Part shown: piece after piece, positions 44,311 through 53,994 of the stretch | How the letters are laid out: every line of letters begins with the position of its first letter | How positions within the stretch are numbered: the first letter of the stretch is position 1 | NCBI GenBank assembly: GCA_019634795.1 | Contig: JAHCAR010000013.1 | Span: forward strand, 46,244 to 110,243 | Length of the DNA stretch: 64,000 nt | Direction of reading: 5' to 3' | Origin: Dokdonella sp. | Lineage (GTDB): Bacteria; Pseudomonadota; Gammaproteobacteria; Xanthomonadales; Rhodanobacteraceae | Translations under genes and position numbers: made by a program | Notes under the pieces: generated by a model | Told to the model about the DNA's origin: nothing | Database searches by the model: none | Seen by the model: only the letters and a program-made list of their open reading frames with translations

Positions 44311-46731
44311 ATGGACGTTTTCTTGAACGATCTGCGAGCCGGCTGGCGCTCGGCCTGGCGGCGTCCCGGTGCGAATGCGCTGCTGATCACGGTGCTCGCC
44401 CTCGGCATCGGCAGCGCCACGGCCATGTTCAGCGTGTTGCGGCCCGTGCTCATGCAGGCCCTGCCCTATGCGGATCCCGAGCGACTCGTCTACGTCTGGG
44501 AGACCGACCTCGCCAACGGCGAACTGACCGGTGGCGCCTCGTTTCCGGACCTGGCCGACTGGCGCGCACGGACCCGGACATTGTCCCGCATCGGTGCCTA
44601 TGCACGAAGCAACGCCAGCCTTGCCACGCCCGGCGGATCGCCGAGGCGGATACTGGCCCTCAACGTGACCCACGATCTGGCGGCCACCCTCGGCGTGAAC
44701 CCGATCCTCGGTCGCGATTTCCGAGACAGTGACGACAGGCTCGGCGCGGCGCCCGTGGCGATGCTCAGCGAGAGCCTGTGGCGCGGGTCCTTCGGTGCCG
44801 ATCCGGCGCTTGTCGGCACACGTCTCGAGATCGATGGCGCCTCGACCGAGATCATCGGCGTGATGCCCGCAGGCGGCCCATGGGCCTTGCGCGGCGACAT
44901 CTGGCGGCCGGTCGTGCCGACCCAGAAGAACTTCATCGAGCAGCGTGGCGTGCACAGCCTCAGCGTGGTCGCCCGGCTCGCCGCGGGCGCGAGCATCGAC
45001 CAAGCCGACCAGGACATGCGCCGCATCGCCGCGGCGCTGGAGTCGGAGTATCCCGAGGAAAACGTCGGTCGCAATGCCCGCGTGGTCGGCATGCACGCCT
45101 TTCTGCTGGCCGACATCAAGCGCCCGCTCGGCATGCTCGCCGCCGCCGTCGGAATTCTCCTGCTGCTGACCTGCTGCAACGCGGCCATGTTGCTGCTCGC
45201 GCGGGCCAGTGCGCGTGAAGCCGAACTCGGACTGCGCAGCAGCCTTGGCGCCGGAAGGACGAGGTTGCTGCGCCAGTTCGCCGCCGAGAGTCTGATCCTG
45301 GCCCTTATCGGCGGTTTGCTCGGCGTCGCCCTTGCCTACGCATCATTGCAGGTCATGGTTGCGCTCAATCCCTTGCCGTCGCTGGCACCCGATCGTTGGC
45401 GCGTGGACCTCGCCGCCCTCGCCTTCACCCTGCTGGTCTCGGTGTTGGCAGCCCTGCTGGCCGGTACGATGCCGGCCTGGATCTACTCGAAGATCGATCC
45501 CGCTCGCGCACTCGGCAATGCGCGTGGTGCGACCGCGATCGGCGGCGAAGCGGCGCGGCGCATCCTCGTCAGCGTCCAGGTGGCCGTGGCCATGACCCTG
45601 CTCCTCGGCGTCGGCGTCCTGCTGCGCAGCTACATCCACCTCGCCCATGTCGATCCCGGCCTGCGCGCCGAAGGGGTCGCCACGGTGTCGCTCGATCTGC
45701 CGCCGAGCGACTATCCGATGCCGCCCCTCGATCAATACCCGCGATGGCCTGAAGTGGTCCAGTTCATGGACAAGCTGATCGAGCGCGCGCGGGCGATTCC
45801 GGGAGCGCAATCGGTGGCCCTGACCCAGCACGCGCCGCTGGCGCCGGCATGGACCACGAGCCTCGAGGTCGAAGGGCGGTCCGTGCCCGAGGGAACGCAC
45901 GAGGAGATCCAGCTCAACGGATTCAGCCCGGGCAGCCTGGCCACGCTTGGCATCCCGCTGCTCGCTGGTCGCGACTTCGATGCGCGCGATCGTGCCGACT
46001 CGGCGAAGGTCCTGCTGATCAACGCAGCGGCTGCACAACGCTATTTTCCCGGGCAGGATCCGGTCGGACGGCGCATCCGCTTCTGGGGAACCTGGCGCGA
46101 AGTCGTCGGCGTCGTCGGCGACGTCCGCAGCGACGGCCTGACCGAACCCGCGCAACCGATGCTGCACGCCCCGCTTGCGCAGATGCCGATGTCGTCGATG
46201 ACGCTCAGTGTGCGCACCAGCGGCGACCCGGAGCTGCTGCTGAAGCCGATGCGCGACGCAATCTGGGCCGTCGAGCCGGTGGCGGTCCCGTTCGACGAAG
46301 GCAGCGTTGCCCAGCGCCTCGACCGCCTGCTTGCACCCCGGCAATTCGCCTTCGCCCTGACCGGCCTGCTCGCCCTGCTGGCCGGGCTGCTTGCGCTATC
46401 CGGGCAGATCGGCCTGATCGCCCTCGAGGTGCAGCGCCGCCGCAGCGAGATCGGCGTCCGCGTCGCCCTCGGAGCTAAACCGAAGCATGTGCTGTCGACG
46501 ATACTCGAACGCTCGCTGCGCGCGACGGCGCTCGGCATGGGACTGGGCCTTGCCGTCTATCTCGCCGCCGCGCCAGTGCTCGACCACTTCATCTATGGCA
46601 TCGCCTCACGCGATGCCTTGTCGTCGATCTGCGTCGTCCTGGTTTTTCTCGGCACGGCCCTGATCGCCGCTGCGATACCGGCATGGCGTGCGCTGCGACT
46701 CGATCCGATGCAGGCCCTGCGCGCGGAGTAG
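44311..46731 (+). CDS. ABC transporter permease, MacB/FtsX duplicated type (ADOP-like)
   Basis: 806 aa from ATG 44311, GGGAGAG 6 nt upstream. Two FtsX-type modules, each with a periplasmic MacB-like core. The N-terminal helix is followed by 'ALLITVLALGIGSATAMFSV', a periplasmic domain (about 50-260), three helices ('LLLTCCNAAMLLLARASARE'), a second periplasmic domain (about 430-660), and C-terminal helices with 'QRRRSEIGVRVALGAKPKHV'. This is the 'orphan duplicated permease' architecture; no ATPase gene is adjacent, so its partner is elsewhere or shared. Likely export of peptides, lipids or antibiotics. The sigma-54-type promoter upstream is unusual for this family. Confidence 0.85.
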   Translation: MDVFLNDLRAGWRSAWRRPGANALLITVLALGIGSATAMFSVLRPVLMQALPYADPERLVYVWETDLANGELTGGASFPDLADWRARTRTLSRIGAYARSNASLATPGGSPRRILALNVTHDLAATLGVNPILGRDFRDSDDRLGAAPVAMLSESLWRGSFGADPALVGTRLEIDGASTEIIGVMPAGGPWALRGDIWRPVVPTQKNFIEQRGVHSLSVVARLAAGASIDQADQDMRRIAAALESEYPEENVGRNARVVGMHAFLLADIKRPLGMLAAAVGILLLLTCCNAAMLLLARASAREAELGLRSSLGAGRTRLLRQFAAESLILALIGGLLGVALAYASLQVMVALNPLPSLAPDRWRVDLAALAFTLLVSVLAALLAGTMPAWIYSKIDPARALGNARGATAIGGEAARRILVSVQVAVAMTLLLGVGVLLRSYIHLAHVDPGLRAEGVATVSLDLPPSDYPMPPLDQYPRWPEVVQFMDKLIERARAIPGAQSVALTQHAPLAPAWTTSLEVEGRSVPEGTHEEIQLNGFSPGSLATLGIPLLAGRDFDARDRADSAKVLLINAAAAQRYFPGQDPVGRRIRFWGTWREVVGVVGDVRSDGLTEPAQPMLHAPLAQMPMSSMTLSVRTSGDPELLLKPMRDAIWAVEPVAVPFDEGSVAQRLDRLLAPRQFAFALTGLLALLAGLLALSGQIGLIALEVQRRRSEIGVRVALGAKPKHVLSTILERSLRATALGMGLGLAVYLAAAPVLDHFIYGIASRDALSSICVVLVFLGTALIAAAIPAWRALRLDPMQALRAE

Positions 46732-46732
46732 C

Positions 46733-46772
46733 CGCTCGCCGCACCGACCCGCCTGCGCCGTATCGGCGAGCG
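46733..46772. terminator. Inverted repeat between convergent permease gene and mazG
   Basis: cgctcgccg (46733-46741) and cggcgagcg (46764-46772) could form a 9-bp stem with a 22-nt loop in the 42-bp gap. No U-tract, so termination is uncertain. Confidence 0.35.
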
Positions 46773-46773
46773 C

Positions 46774-47559
46774 CTACTCGTCGCGTTTGGCCCGCTCCCA
46801 TAACGCCTCCTGCCCGGCCAGCGAGTGCGCGGCCAATTCACCGCCGTCTTCGGCGGCGAGCGCCTCCATGCGCCGGAAGCGCCGCTCGAACTTGGCGTTG
46901 GCGTGGCGCAGGGCCGCCGAGACGTCGACCCGCGCATGCCGGGCCAGGTTGGCGCAGACGAACAGCACGTCGCCGATCTCGTCGATCAGGCGCTGCGGAT
47001 CGGCGCCTGCGGCGAACTCCTCGCGAACTTCCTCGATTTCCTCGTGCAGCTTGTCGAATACCGGATTCACGTCGGGCCAGTCGAAGCCGACCGTGGCGGC
47101 GCGCTTCTGCAGCTTGATCGCACGCTGCCATTCGGGCATGCCGCGCGCGATGCCGGACAGCGCGCTGGTATCCTCGTCGCCGCGGGCGGCGCGTTCCTGG
47201 CGCTTGATCGCCTCCCAGTTGGTCAGCACCTCGTCGGCGCTCTCGGCCTCGGCGTCGGCAAAGACATGCGGATGCCGCGCGATCATCTTTTCGCAGATCG
47301 AGGCGACGACGTCGGCGAAGCGGAAATGCCCGGCTTCCTCGGCCATGCGCGCATGGAACACGACCTGCAGCAGGAGGTCACCGAGTTCGCCGCAGAGGTC
47401 GCGGTAGTCGCGGCGGTCGACCGCATCGGCGACCTCGTAGGCCTCTTCGATGGTATAGGGGACAATGCTGTCGAAATTCTGTTTGACGTCCCAGGGACAC
47501 CCGTTCACGGGATCGCGCAATCGCGCCATGATGGCGAGCAGGTCGTCAATCGTATGCAT
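46774..47559 (-). CDS. mazG: Nucleoside triphosphate pyrophosphohydrolase MazG
   Basis: 261 aa (E. coli 263). Hydrolyses all canonical NTPs and dNTPs to NMP and PPi; housecleaning and (p)ppGpp modulation. Tandem MazG domains: N-terminal 'LRDPVNGCPWDVKQNF', 'YTIEEAYEVADAV' and 'GELGDLLLQVVFHARMA' (metal-binding EExxE...ExxD pattern), C-terminal 'EEIEEVREEF' with 'DEIGDVLFVCANLARH'. GGAG 6 nt before the ATG. Divergent from the MFS gene across 125 bp. Confidence 0.97.
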   Translation of the reverse strand: MHTIDDLLAIMARLRDPVNGCPWDVKQNFDSIVPYTIEEAYEVADAVDRRDYRDLCGELGDLLLQVVFHARMAEEAGHFRFADVVASICEKMIARHPHVFADAEAESADEVLTNWEAIKRQERAARGDEDTSALSGIARGMPEWQRAIKLQKRAATVGFDWPDVNPVFDKLHEEIEEVREEFAAGADPQRLIDEIGDVLFVCANLARHARVDVSAALRHANAKFERRFRRMEALAAEDGGELAAHSLAGQEALWERAKRDE

Positions 47560-47684
47560 TGCAACTCCATGGATTCAGCGAAAGCGCCGCGAGGCCAAGA
47601 GTGCGGGAATCGGTGCCAGCCTGCCAAGCCCGTTGATCGACTGGCCTTGGCCGTGGACAGGCCTCGGCGCAGAGGCTGCCGACG

Positions 47685-48959
47685 GTGAGCGGCACCTTCC
47701 GCTCGCTGCGTGGCACGAATTTCCGCATCTGGGCGGCCGGTGCGTTCGTTTCCAATATCGGCACCTGGATGCAGCGCACCGCGCAGGACTGGCTGGTGCT
47801 CGCCGAACTGACCGACCGCAACGCGACCGCGGTCGGCATCGTCATGGCCCTGCAGTTCGGTCCGCCCCTGCTCCTGCTGCCGCTGACCGGGTTCGTCGCC
47901 GACCATTTCGATCGGCGCCGCCTACTGCTCGTTACCCAGACCTGCATGGGCGTGCTCGCGCTCGGGCTCGGCCTGCTGACCGTCAGCGGTCTCGCCGAGC
48001 TCTGGCATGTGCACGTCTTCGCCTTCCTGCTCGGTTGCGTGACCGCCTTCGACGCCCCGGCCCGGCAGACCTTCGTCTCCGACATGGTCGCCGAGTCGGA
48101 ACTCTCGAACGCGGTGGCCCTCAATTCGACCTCGTTCAACGCGGCGCGGCTGATCGGCCCGGCCGTGGCCGGACTGCTGATCTCGGTGATCGGTTCGGGC
48201 TGGGTCTTCGTCCTCAACGCGGCCTCGTTCGCCGCCGTGATCGCCTCGCTGAGCCTGCTCCGCGTCGGTGAGCTGCGCCGCCACGCGCGCGCCGTGCGTT
48301 CGCGCGGCAGCCTGCTCGAAGGCTTCCGCTATGTCTGGAAACGACCGGACCTCGTCGCGATCCTGAGCATGCTGTTCCTTGTCGCGACGTTCGGCCTGAA
48401 CTTTCCGATCTTCATCTCGACCATGTCGGTGACCGTCTTCCACGGTGGCGCCGGCCAATACGGCCTGCTGATCTCGACCATGGCGGTTGGCTCGGTGGCC
48501 GGCGCGCTGCTGTCCGCGCGCCGCGCGCGTCCGCGCCTGTCGCTGTTGCTGACCGGTGCCGGCGTGTTCGGCCTCGGCATGATCCTCGCCGCGGCCATGC
48601 CCAACCATGTGTTGTTCGGCCTTGTATTGGTGCTGGTCGGCGTATCGGCGCAAACCTTCATGACCACGGCCAACAGCATCGTGCAACTGTCCACCGAACC
48701 GGCGATGCGCGGTCGCGTGCTCGCGATCCTGCTGGCCCTGGCCCTTGGCGGAACGCCGATCGGCGCGCCGATCGTGGGCTGGGTGGCGGACACCCTGGGG
48801 CCGCGCTGGGCGATGGGCATCGGCGCGTCGGCCGGATTGCTCGCGGCGCTGGTCGGCATCCGCTATCTGGTCCGTTACCGGAACCTGCGCATCCGCTTCG
48901 GCAATGGCCGCATACGGCTGGCTCTTGACGAATCAGCTTCGCCGCCACCGCCTTCCTGA
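47685..48959 (+). CDS. MFS transporter, MFS_3/EntS-like exporter
   Basis: 424 aa from a GTG at 47685 with GAGG 9 nt upstream. Twelve predicted helices. Typical of the MFS_3 group: 'FRIWAAGAFVSNIGTWMQRT' at the N-terminus, loop 2-3 'GFVADHFDRRRLLL' (motif A), and 'AFDAPARQTFVSDMV' with 'NAVALNSTSFNAARLIGPA' (motif C-like). The family exports siderophores, drugs and metabolites; no siderophore gene is nearby to define the substrate. Confidence 0.9.
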   Translation: MSGTFRSLRGTNFRIWAAGAFVSNIGTWMQRTAQDWLVLAELTDRNATAVGIVMALQFGPPLLLLPLTGFVADHFDRRRLLLVTQTCMGVLALGLGLLTVSGLAELWHVHVFAFLLGCVTAFDAPARQTFVSDMVAESELSNAVALNSTSFNAARLIGPAVAGLLISVIGSGWVFVLNAASFAAVIASLSLLRVGELRRHARAVRSRGSLLEGFRYVWKRPDLVAILSMLFLVATFGLNFPIFISTMSVTVFHGGAGQYGLLISTMAVGSVAGALLSARRARPRLSLLLTGAGVFGLGMILAAAMPNHVLFGLVLVLVGVSAQTFMTTANSIVQLSTEPAMRGRVLAILLALALGGTPIGAPIVGWVADTLGPRWAMGIGASAGLLAALVGIRYLVRYRNLRIRFGNGRIRLALDESASPPPPS

Positions 48960-49023
48960 GCGCCACAGCCGAGACCTCGCCGACGGCAGACAGCCTGCGA
49001 GCGCAGGTCAATGGCTCCGTTGC

Positions 49024-51615
49024 TCAGGTCCCGGTCGCCACCGGCTGTTCCTCGAACAGGGTCGTACCGAAGGTCGGCAGGGTTCGCGGCAGATGCAGGC
49101 GCGGCACACCGACGAAGAATCCCTGGGCCATGTCGACGCCGCATTCGTAGAGCGTGCGCAGCATCGGAAAGTCCTCGACGCACTCGGCGACGGTCTTCTT
49201 GCCGGCGCTGCCGGCGATCGATGTCAGCGCAGAGATGATGGTGCGGTTCAGGTTGTCGGCCGGCAGGCCCTGGATCAGCGATCCGTCGATCTTGAGGATG
49301 TCGGCCTCGATCTGCCTCAGGTAGACGAAGGTCGAGAAGCCCGTACCGAAGTCGTCGACCGCAATCCGGCAACCGAGAGCGCGCAATTCGCTCAACTGGC
49401 GCCGGGCATTGTCGAGGTCGTCGATCGAATGCGACTCGGTGATTTCGAGGACCAGGGCCGCCGGATTGATGTCGTATTCGACGATTTTCGCCGTCACGTA
49501 CGCGGCGAGACCGCCCTTTTCCAGGGTCTGCGCCGAAATGTTCAAGGTCAGCGCGATCGGGCGCGGACTTTCGCGGGCTTCGCGCAAGGCCTTCAACGCA
49601 TGGTCGATCACCCAGAAATCGATTTCCTGCATCATCCCGAAGCGCTCGGCGGCGGGCAGGAATGCGTGCGGCGATATCAGCTCGCCCTGGCCGTCACGCA
49701 GGCGCACGAGCACTTCGAACAAGGCTTCCTCGTAGGGATTGCGTTCGAGCTGGCGCAGCCAGATGTCCTTGCTGTTCCTGCTGTCGGCCTTGTCGTTCTC
49801 CATGCCCTTGAGTGGAACGATCGGCTGGTAGCAGAGCACGAAACGGTCCGTGCGCAAGGCTTCCTCGAGGCGCACCGACCAGCCGAGATCGACATCGAGC
49901 GCGGCGCGGCGACCGGTTTCGGGCGAGTAGAGCTGGCACTGGTTGCGACCGGAGCGCTTGGCCATGTGGCAGGCGATGTCGGCGAAAGCCATGACTTCGC
50001 CCGGAGAATGGGTGGTCTGGTCGATCTTCGCGCAACCGATCGACAGGGTGATGCGATAGCCCTTGCCGCCGTAGGTGAACGGCGTCGCGGTGAGTACGCG
50101 CCGGAAGCCCTCGGCCAGGGTCATCAGGTCGCCGTTGCCAACGTTGCTGAGCAACACCGCAAACTCGTCGCCGCCCATGCGCGCCAGCGAATCGCTGCCG
50201 CGCAGCCGCGACTTCAGGCGCTGGCTGACCTCGACCAGCAAGCGGTCGCCGGCGGCATGTCCGGCGGTGTCGTTGATGTACTTGAAGCGATCGAGATCGA
50301 TGAACAGGAGCAGGGACACCTGGCCGGAACGCCGGACCCTGCTGCACTCCTGCTCGAGCTGCGATTCGAACCAGCCACGGTCGTGCAGCTTGGTCAGGCT
50401 GTCGTGCTCGGCCTGCCAGCGCAGTTCCTGTTCGAGCGCGCGACGCTCGGAAATGTCGCGGAAGGCAACCACTGATCCGCTCAGTTCGGAATCGAGGCGC
50501 AGCGGATGGATGTTGCATTCGACTGGAATGCCGCGCTTGCTCGAGGTCCAGAACCGCGTTTGCCAGGCCGAGACCTGGCTGCCGTTGGCGTAGCAGGAAT
50601 TGAGGTAGGACGCGCCGCGCTGCATCGGATGGCCGTCTTCGTCCGCATAGTGGAAGGCGTGGAAGGCGCACTGGCCGACGAGCTCGGCCGGATCGCCGTA
50701 GCCGAGCAATTCGAGCGCGGCCGGATTGACGAACTGGATGACGCCCTCCGCGTCGACGCCGTAGACGCCCTCGCCGACCGAGGACAGGATGTCCTGCAGG
50801 CGGCGGCGTTCCTTGTCGATTGCCTTCTGGTCGTTGATCGTGCGCGCCAGCGAAGCCAGCCTGGCCAGGAGCAGGTCCTTCGACTCGCTCTTGAACAGGC
50901 ACTCGAGGGCGCCGCAGGCCAGCGATTCGGCAATGACCGCGTCGGAGTAGGTCCCGGTGATCGTCGCCGTCAGGATGTGCTGGGTTTCGGGATTGTTGCG
51001 GATCATCGTGATCAGCGCGGTGCCGTTCTGCACCGGCATCAGGTAGTCGATGATGGCGATGTCGTAGCTGTTGGCGGTGACCTTCTTCCAGCCTTCGGCC
51101 ACGCTCTCGGCGGTGTCGACCTGGTAGCCGTGCTTCTGCAGCAGCTTCGAATAGCCCGCGCGCACGGTTGCCGAATCGTCGACCAGCAGGATCCGGATCT
51201 GCTGGTCGTGCACGCTGCGGGCCGGCTCGATGCTTTGGTCCGGCCGCAACAGATGGCCGATCGCGCTCGGTGCCTCGAGGTATTCCGACCAGAACGTCAA
51301 GGCGGTGCGCGGCCGCGACATGCGCCAGTTGACCGCATTCGCGTTGCTCGAGTCGGCCATGACGAGAACCGGCAGATGCTCGAAACGCTCGCCGTGCAGC
51401 AGACCGAATACATCCTCGGCCACGCCCTCCGAATACTCGGGCCAGCCGAGGACCACCGCATCGAGGTTGCCGTGACCGATCCGCGCCCGCATCAGCGCCT
51501 CGTAGGCCTCGGCCAGGCCCTCCACGGCAGTCACGCCGAAACCGGCATTGCTGAGCGCGGCGGAAAGCGCGCGACGGCGCGTCTGCGAAGTATCTGCGAG
51601 CAGGATCATTTTCAT
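49024..51615 (-). CDS. Dual-receiver PAS-GGDEF-EAL c-di-GMP protein
   Basis: 863 aa from ATG 51615, with GGAG 10 nt upstream; a start at 51663 is possible. Domains: degenerate receiver 1 (about 1-125, phospho-acceptor Asp replaced, 'AVVLGWPEY'), intact receiver 2 (138-262, Asp145/146 and Asp190 in 'IAIIDYLMP'), PAS (270-395), GGDEF (400-565, GGDEF at 481-485, 'IDLDRFKYIND'), EAL (590-850). The GGDEF site is intact. The EAL signature reads E-V-L (634-636), while 'EITES', 'DDFGTGFS', 'LKIDGSLI' and 'KKTVAECVE' keep the metal and catalytic residues. It is probably phosphorylation-controlled, with both activities possible. No partner kinase is adjacent on its strand. Confidence 0.92.
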   Translation of the reverse strand: MKMILLADTSQTRRRALSAALSNAGFGVTAVEGLAEAYEALMRARIGHGNLDAVVLGWPEYSEGVAEDVFGLLHGERFEHLPVLVMADSSNANAVNWRMSRPRTALTFWSEYLEAPSAIGHLLRPDQSIEPARSVHDQQIRILLVDDSATVRAGYSKLLQKHGYQVDTAESVAEGWKKVTANSYDIAIIDYLMPVQNGTALITMIRNNPETQHILTATITGTYSDAVIAESLACGALECLFKSESKDLLLARLASLARTINDQKAIDKERRRLQDILSSVGEGVYGVDAEGVIQFVNPAALELLGYGDPAELVGQCAFHAFHYADEDGHPMQRGASYLNSCYANGSQVSAWQTRFWTSSKRGIPVECNIHPLRLDSELSGSVVAFRDISERRALEQELRWQAEHDSLTKLHDRGWFESQLEQECSRVRRSGQVSLLLFIDLDRFKYINDTAGHAAGDRLLVEVSQRLKSRLRGSDSLARMGGDEFAVLLSNVGNGDLMTLAEGFRRVLTATPFTYGGKGYRITLSIGCAKIDQTTHSPGEVMAFADIACHMAKRSGRNQCQLYSPETGRRAALDVDLGWSVRLEEALRTDRFVLCYQPIVPLKGMENDKADSRNSKDIWLRQLERNPYEEALFEVLVRLRDGQGELISPHAFLPAAERFGMMQEIDFWVIDHALKALREARESPRPIALTLNISAQTLEKGGLAAYVTAKIVEYDINPAALVLEITESHSIDDLDNARRQLSELRALGCRIAVDDFGTGFSTFVYLRQIEADILKIDGSLIQGLPADNLNRTIISALTSIAGSAGKKTVAECVEDFPMLRTLYECGVDMAQGFFVGVPRLHLPRTLPTFGTTLFEEQPVATGT

Positions 51616-52132
51616 CGGTACCGCACTCCAGGGGATCGAACCACGCTTGGGCTGATCGATCACCGGGCGGATCCGGGGGTCAGGCGGCGCCGCTCCGGCC
51701 GCAGCTGCGCCAGAGGCTCACGCTTGATCGTCCCCCGGGCATGGTCGCCGCCCTCTTGTCGATCATGTCTTCAACGCCCCCTCCCCCGCCTTCGCGGGAT
51801 GCGGACGCTTAGCCTCCATGGCCGCGCCGACCCGATCTCACCGACCGGGCCAGGGTGGGTGGTGGATGCACGTTTCATGCCCGATTTCCGGCCGGGCCGC
51901 CAGCTCGGACCTGCGTTGCAGGCCGCGCCATGGCGGCGATTTATTGCGAATGAACCCCTGCAAGGCCCCGGGCGGGCCATGCGTCGGCAAAGGAGGCGTT
52001 CCGCAGTCCCGCCGCGGGCCGCCCCGAGTCTGTCCAGCAGGCCTTGCCGGCCCCGGCAATCCGACAATATTTGGGCTATCCGGCCACTTCTGGCACAGCC
52101 CGGCCGCGCCGCTCCGCGGTGATATCGGCGCC
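51616..52132. other. 517-bp intergenic region upstream of the c-di-GMP gene
   Basis: Both flanking genes are on the minus strand, so this should hold the c-di-GMP gene promoter and the end of the lytTR transcript. There are open frames on both strands, but none has a domain or a ribosome site. A small cccgc-cttc-gcggg hairpin lies near 51791. No clear promoter. Confidence 0.4.
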
Positions 52133-52918
52133 CTACATCTGCCGGAAATGGTGGAGATAGCGACGGCTGACCGGCAGCACCTCGCCGCGTTCCTTCAGAT
52201 GGATGCTGGCGGTCTCGTTGTCGCCGCGCGTAACGTGGCTGATGGCGTGCAGGTTGACGACCACGGCGCGGTGGACCTGGATGAAGCGCTCCGGGTCGAG
52301 CTGACCGACCAGCTCCTTGAGCGGGGTGCGGATCAGCGCTTCGCCGGGTCTGCCTTCGTCGCCGTGCCAGGCGATGCGCGTGTACTTCTCGTCGGAGCGC
52401 AGGTAGTCGATTTCGTCGACCGGAATCAGGCGGACAGTCGATCCGACCGAGGCGCGGATCCAGCGCAGCGGCGAAGGTGCGGCATTGCGACTCAGATGCG
52501 CCGCCAGCTGCTCGATCAGCGCATCGGTATCGGCCGCCGGCTGGGCCGCACCGAGCCGATCCTGCAGGCGCGCGACCGTTTCGGCCAAGCGCGCGGGCTC
52601 GACCGGCTTGATCAGATAGTCGAGCGCGCCGCGTTCGAATGCCTCGACCGCGTACTGGCTGAAAGCCGTGACGAAAACGAGATGGGCGCGCCGGCCGATG
52701 TAGCGAGCCGCTTCGACGCCGGAGAGCCCTGGCATCTGCACATCGAGGAAGCAGATGTCCGCTTGCAGGGCCTCGAATTTCTCGACCGCCTCGCGACCGT
52801 TGCGCGCCTCGGCCACCACGTCGAGTTCGGGCCAGGCTTCGGCCAGCAGGCGGCGCAGCGACTTGCGCAGCAGCGGCTCGTCATCGGCAATCAGCGCGGT
52901 AGCGGTCACGCTCTTCAT
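52133..52918 (-). CDS. LytTR-family response regulator (AlgR/LytR type)
   Basis: 261 aa. Receiver domain 1-125 with acidic pocket 'IADDEPLL', phospho-acceptor Asp59 in 'ICFLDVQMPGLSG', Thr in 'VFVTAFSQYAVEAF' and Lys in 'YLIKP'. LytTR DNA-binding domain about 150-258 ('LIPVDEIDYLRSDEKYTRI', 'FIQVHRAVVVNL', 'VSRRYLHHFR'). Overlaps the upstream sensor kinase by 4 nt, forming a two-component pair. LytTR regulators control exopolysaccharide, alginate, biofilm or autolysis genes; the target is unknown here. Confidence 0.93.
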   Translation of the reverse strand: MKSVTATALIADDEPLLRKSLRRLLAEAWPELDVVAEARNGREAVEKFEALQADICFLDVQMPGLSGVEAARYIGRRAHLVFVTAFSQYAVEAFERGALDYLIKPVEPARLAETVARLQDRLGAAQPAADTDALIEQLAAHLSRNAAPSPLRWIRASVGSTVRLIPVDEIDYLRSDEKYTRIAWHGDEGRPGEALIRTPLKELVGQLDPERFIQVHRAVVVNLHAISHVTRGDNETASIHLKERGEVLPVSRRYLHHFRQM

Positions 52919-53994
52919 TCGGCGCTCCGCGCAGCGGGAAAATCGAGCTCGGCCGAAACCCCGTGCGGCGCGATGCGGACCAGCTCGAGCCGGGCCGCTT
53001 CACCAAACAGCAGTTGCAGGCGTTCGCGCAGGGTCGCCAGGCCGGTGCCTCCGGCGCCGGCCGGCTGCCACAGTCCGGCGCCGGTGTCGACGACGCGAAC
53101 CTTGCAGTGAAGGCCATCCGTCTCGACGCGGACGTCGATGCGACCGCCTTTCTCGCTCGGATCGATGCCATGACGTACGGCATTTTCGACCAGGGTCAGC
53201 AGGGCCATGGGCGGGCAGTCCAGGTGTTGCGCCGCGGAGTCCGCATGCAGGGAATACTGCAACCGGTCCGGGATGCGCATGTGCATGATTTCGAGGTAGG
53301 CGCGAACCAGTTCCAGTTCCTCGCGGATCGTCGTGGTCGGCTTCTGCAAGCGCGGCACCGCAGCCCGCAGATACGCAATCAGGCTACCGAGCAGGGTCGA
53401 CGCCTGGGTCGAACCCGAATCGACCAGTTCGCGCACGTTGGCCAGCGTGTTGAACAGGAAATGCGGTTCGACCTGGGCCTGCAGCAGGCGCAGGCGCGCG
53501 TCGATGGCCTTGCGCTCGAGTTTGCTGCGTTCGAGTTCGAAGGCCAGTGCCTGCTTCTGGGCCGCGCCACTGATCTGGCCGAACAGCGCCGATACCGCCA
53601 TCCACGGGCCCAGGATCAGGCCGAGTATGCTCATGGTGGCGAAGCCTTCGAGGCGGTCCTTGTCCTTCCAGAACGGCACTGGATCGCCGAGCGTGGTCAG
53701 CCGATAGGCGACCCAGGCCGCGATCGGCATGACGATGGCGACGGCGAGCACCTGCAGGACCCAGCGCGCGAGCCAGCGCGGCAGGCGCCGCGGCCGGCGC
53801 TCGACCAGGCCGAAAGCGAGCACGCCCATGGCGGCGATGAAGAACAGGCGCCCGAACAGGACCGCGTAGGACACCTTCCAGCCCGGCACGAGCAGCAGAC
53901 CGAACAGCAGCGCAACGGCAAACGGATAGCGCACGCGACGCCAGCCGAACAGGGGTGGCAGGTCGGATCGGCTGGCGGGTTGCTGGGCGGACAT
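52915..53994 (-). CDS. Sensor histidine kinase, LytS/YpdA (His_kinase PF06580) type
   Basis: 359 aa. Four transmembrane segments (about 24-40, 45-62, 78-98, 118-140), no large periplasmic domain. The phospho-acceptor His178 lies in 'LQAQVEPHFLFNTLANVREL', the family hallmark; ATP-binding part with 'LTLVENAVRHGI' (N box), 'DTGAGLW' and 'GTGLATLRERLQLLFG'. It phosphorylates the LytTR regulator it overlaps. No sensor domain hints at the signal; membrane state or a membrane-embedded ligand is inferred. Confidence 0.92.
   Translation of the reverse strand: MSAQQPASRSDLPPLFGWRRVRYPFAVALLFGLLLVPGWKVSYAVLFGRLFFIAAMGVLAFGLVERRPRRLPRWLARWVLQVLAVAIVMPIAAWVAYRLTTLGDPVPFWKDKDRLEGFATMSILGLILGPWMAVSALFGQISGAAQKQALAFELERSKLERKAIDARLRLLQAQVEPHFLFNTLANVRELVDSGSTQASTLLGSLIAYLRAAVPRLQKPTTTIREELELVRAYLEIMHMRIPDRLQYSLHADSAAQHLDCPPMALLTLVENAVRHGIDPSEKGGRIDVRVETDGLHCKVRVVDTGAGLWQPAGAGGTGLATLRERLQLLFGEAARLELVRIAPHGVSAELDFPAARSAE

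Noticed and set aside
51771-52067. 98-aa frame in the gap before the c-di-GMP gene
   Set aside because: No ribosome site, no recognisable domain, composition of non-coding GC-rich sequence.
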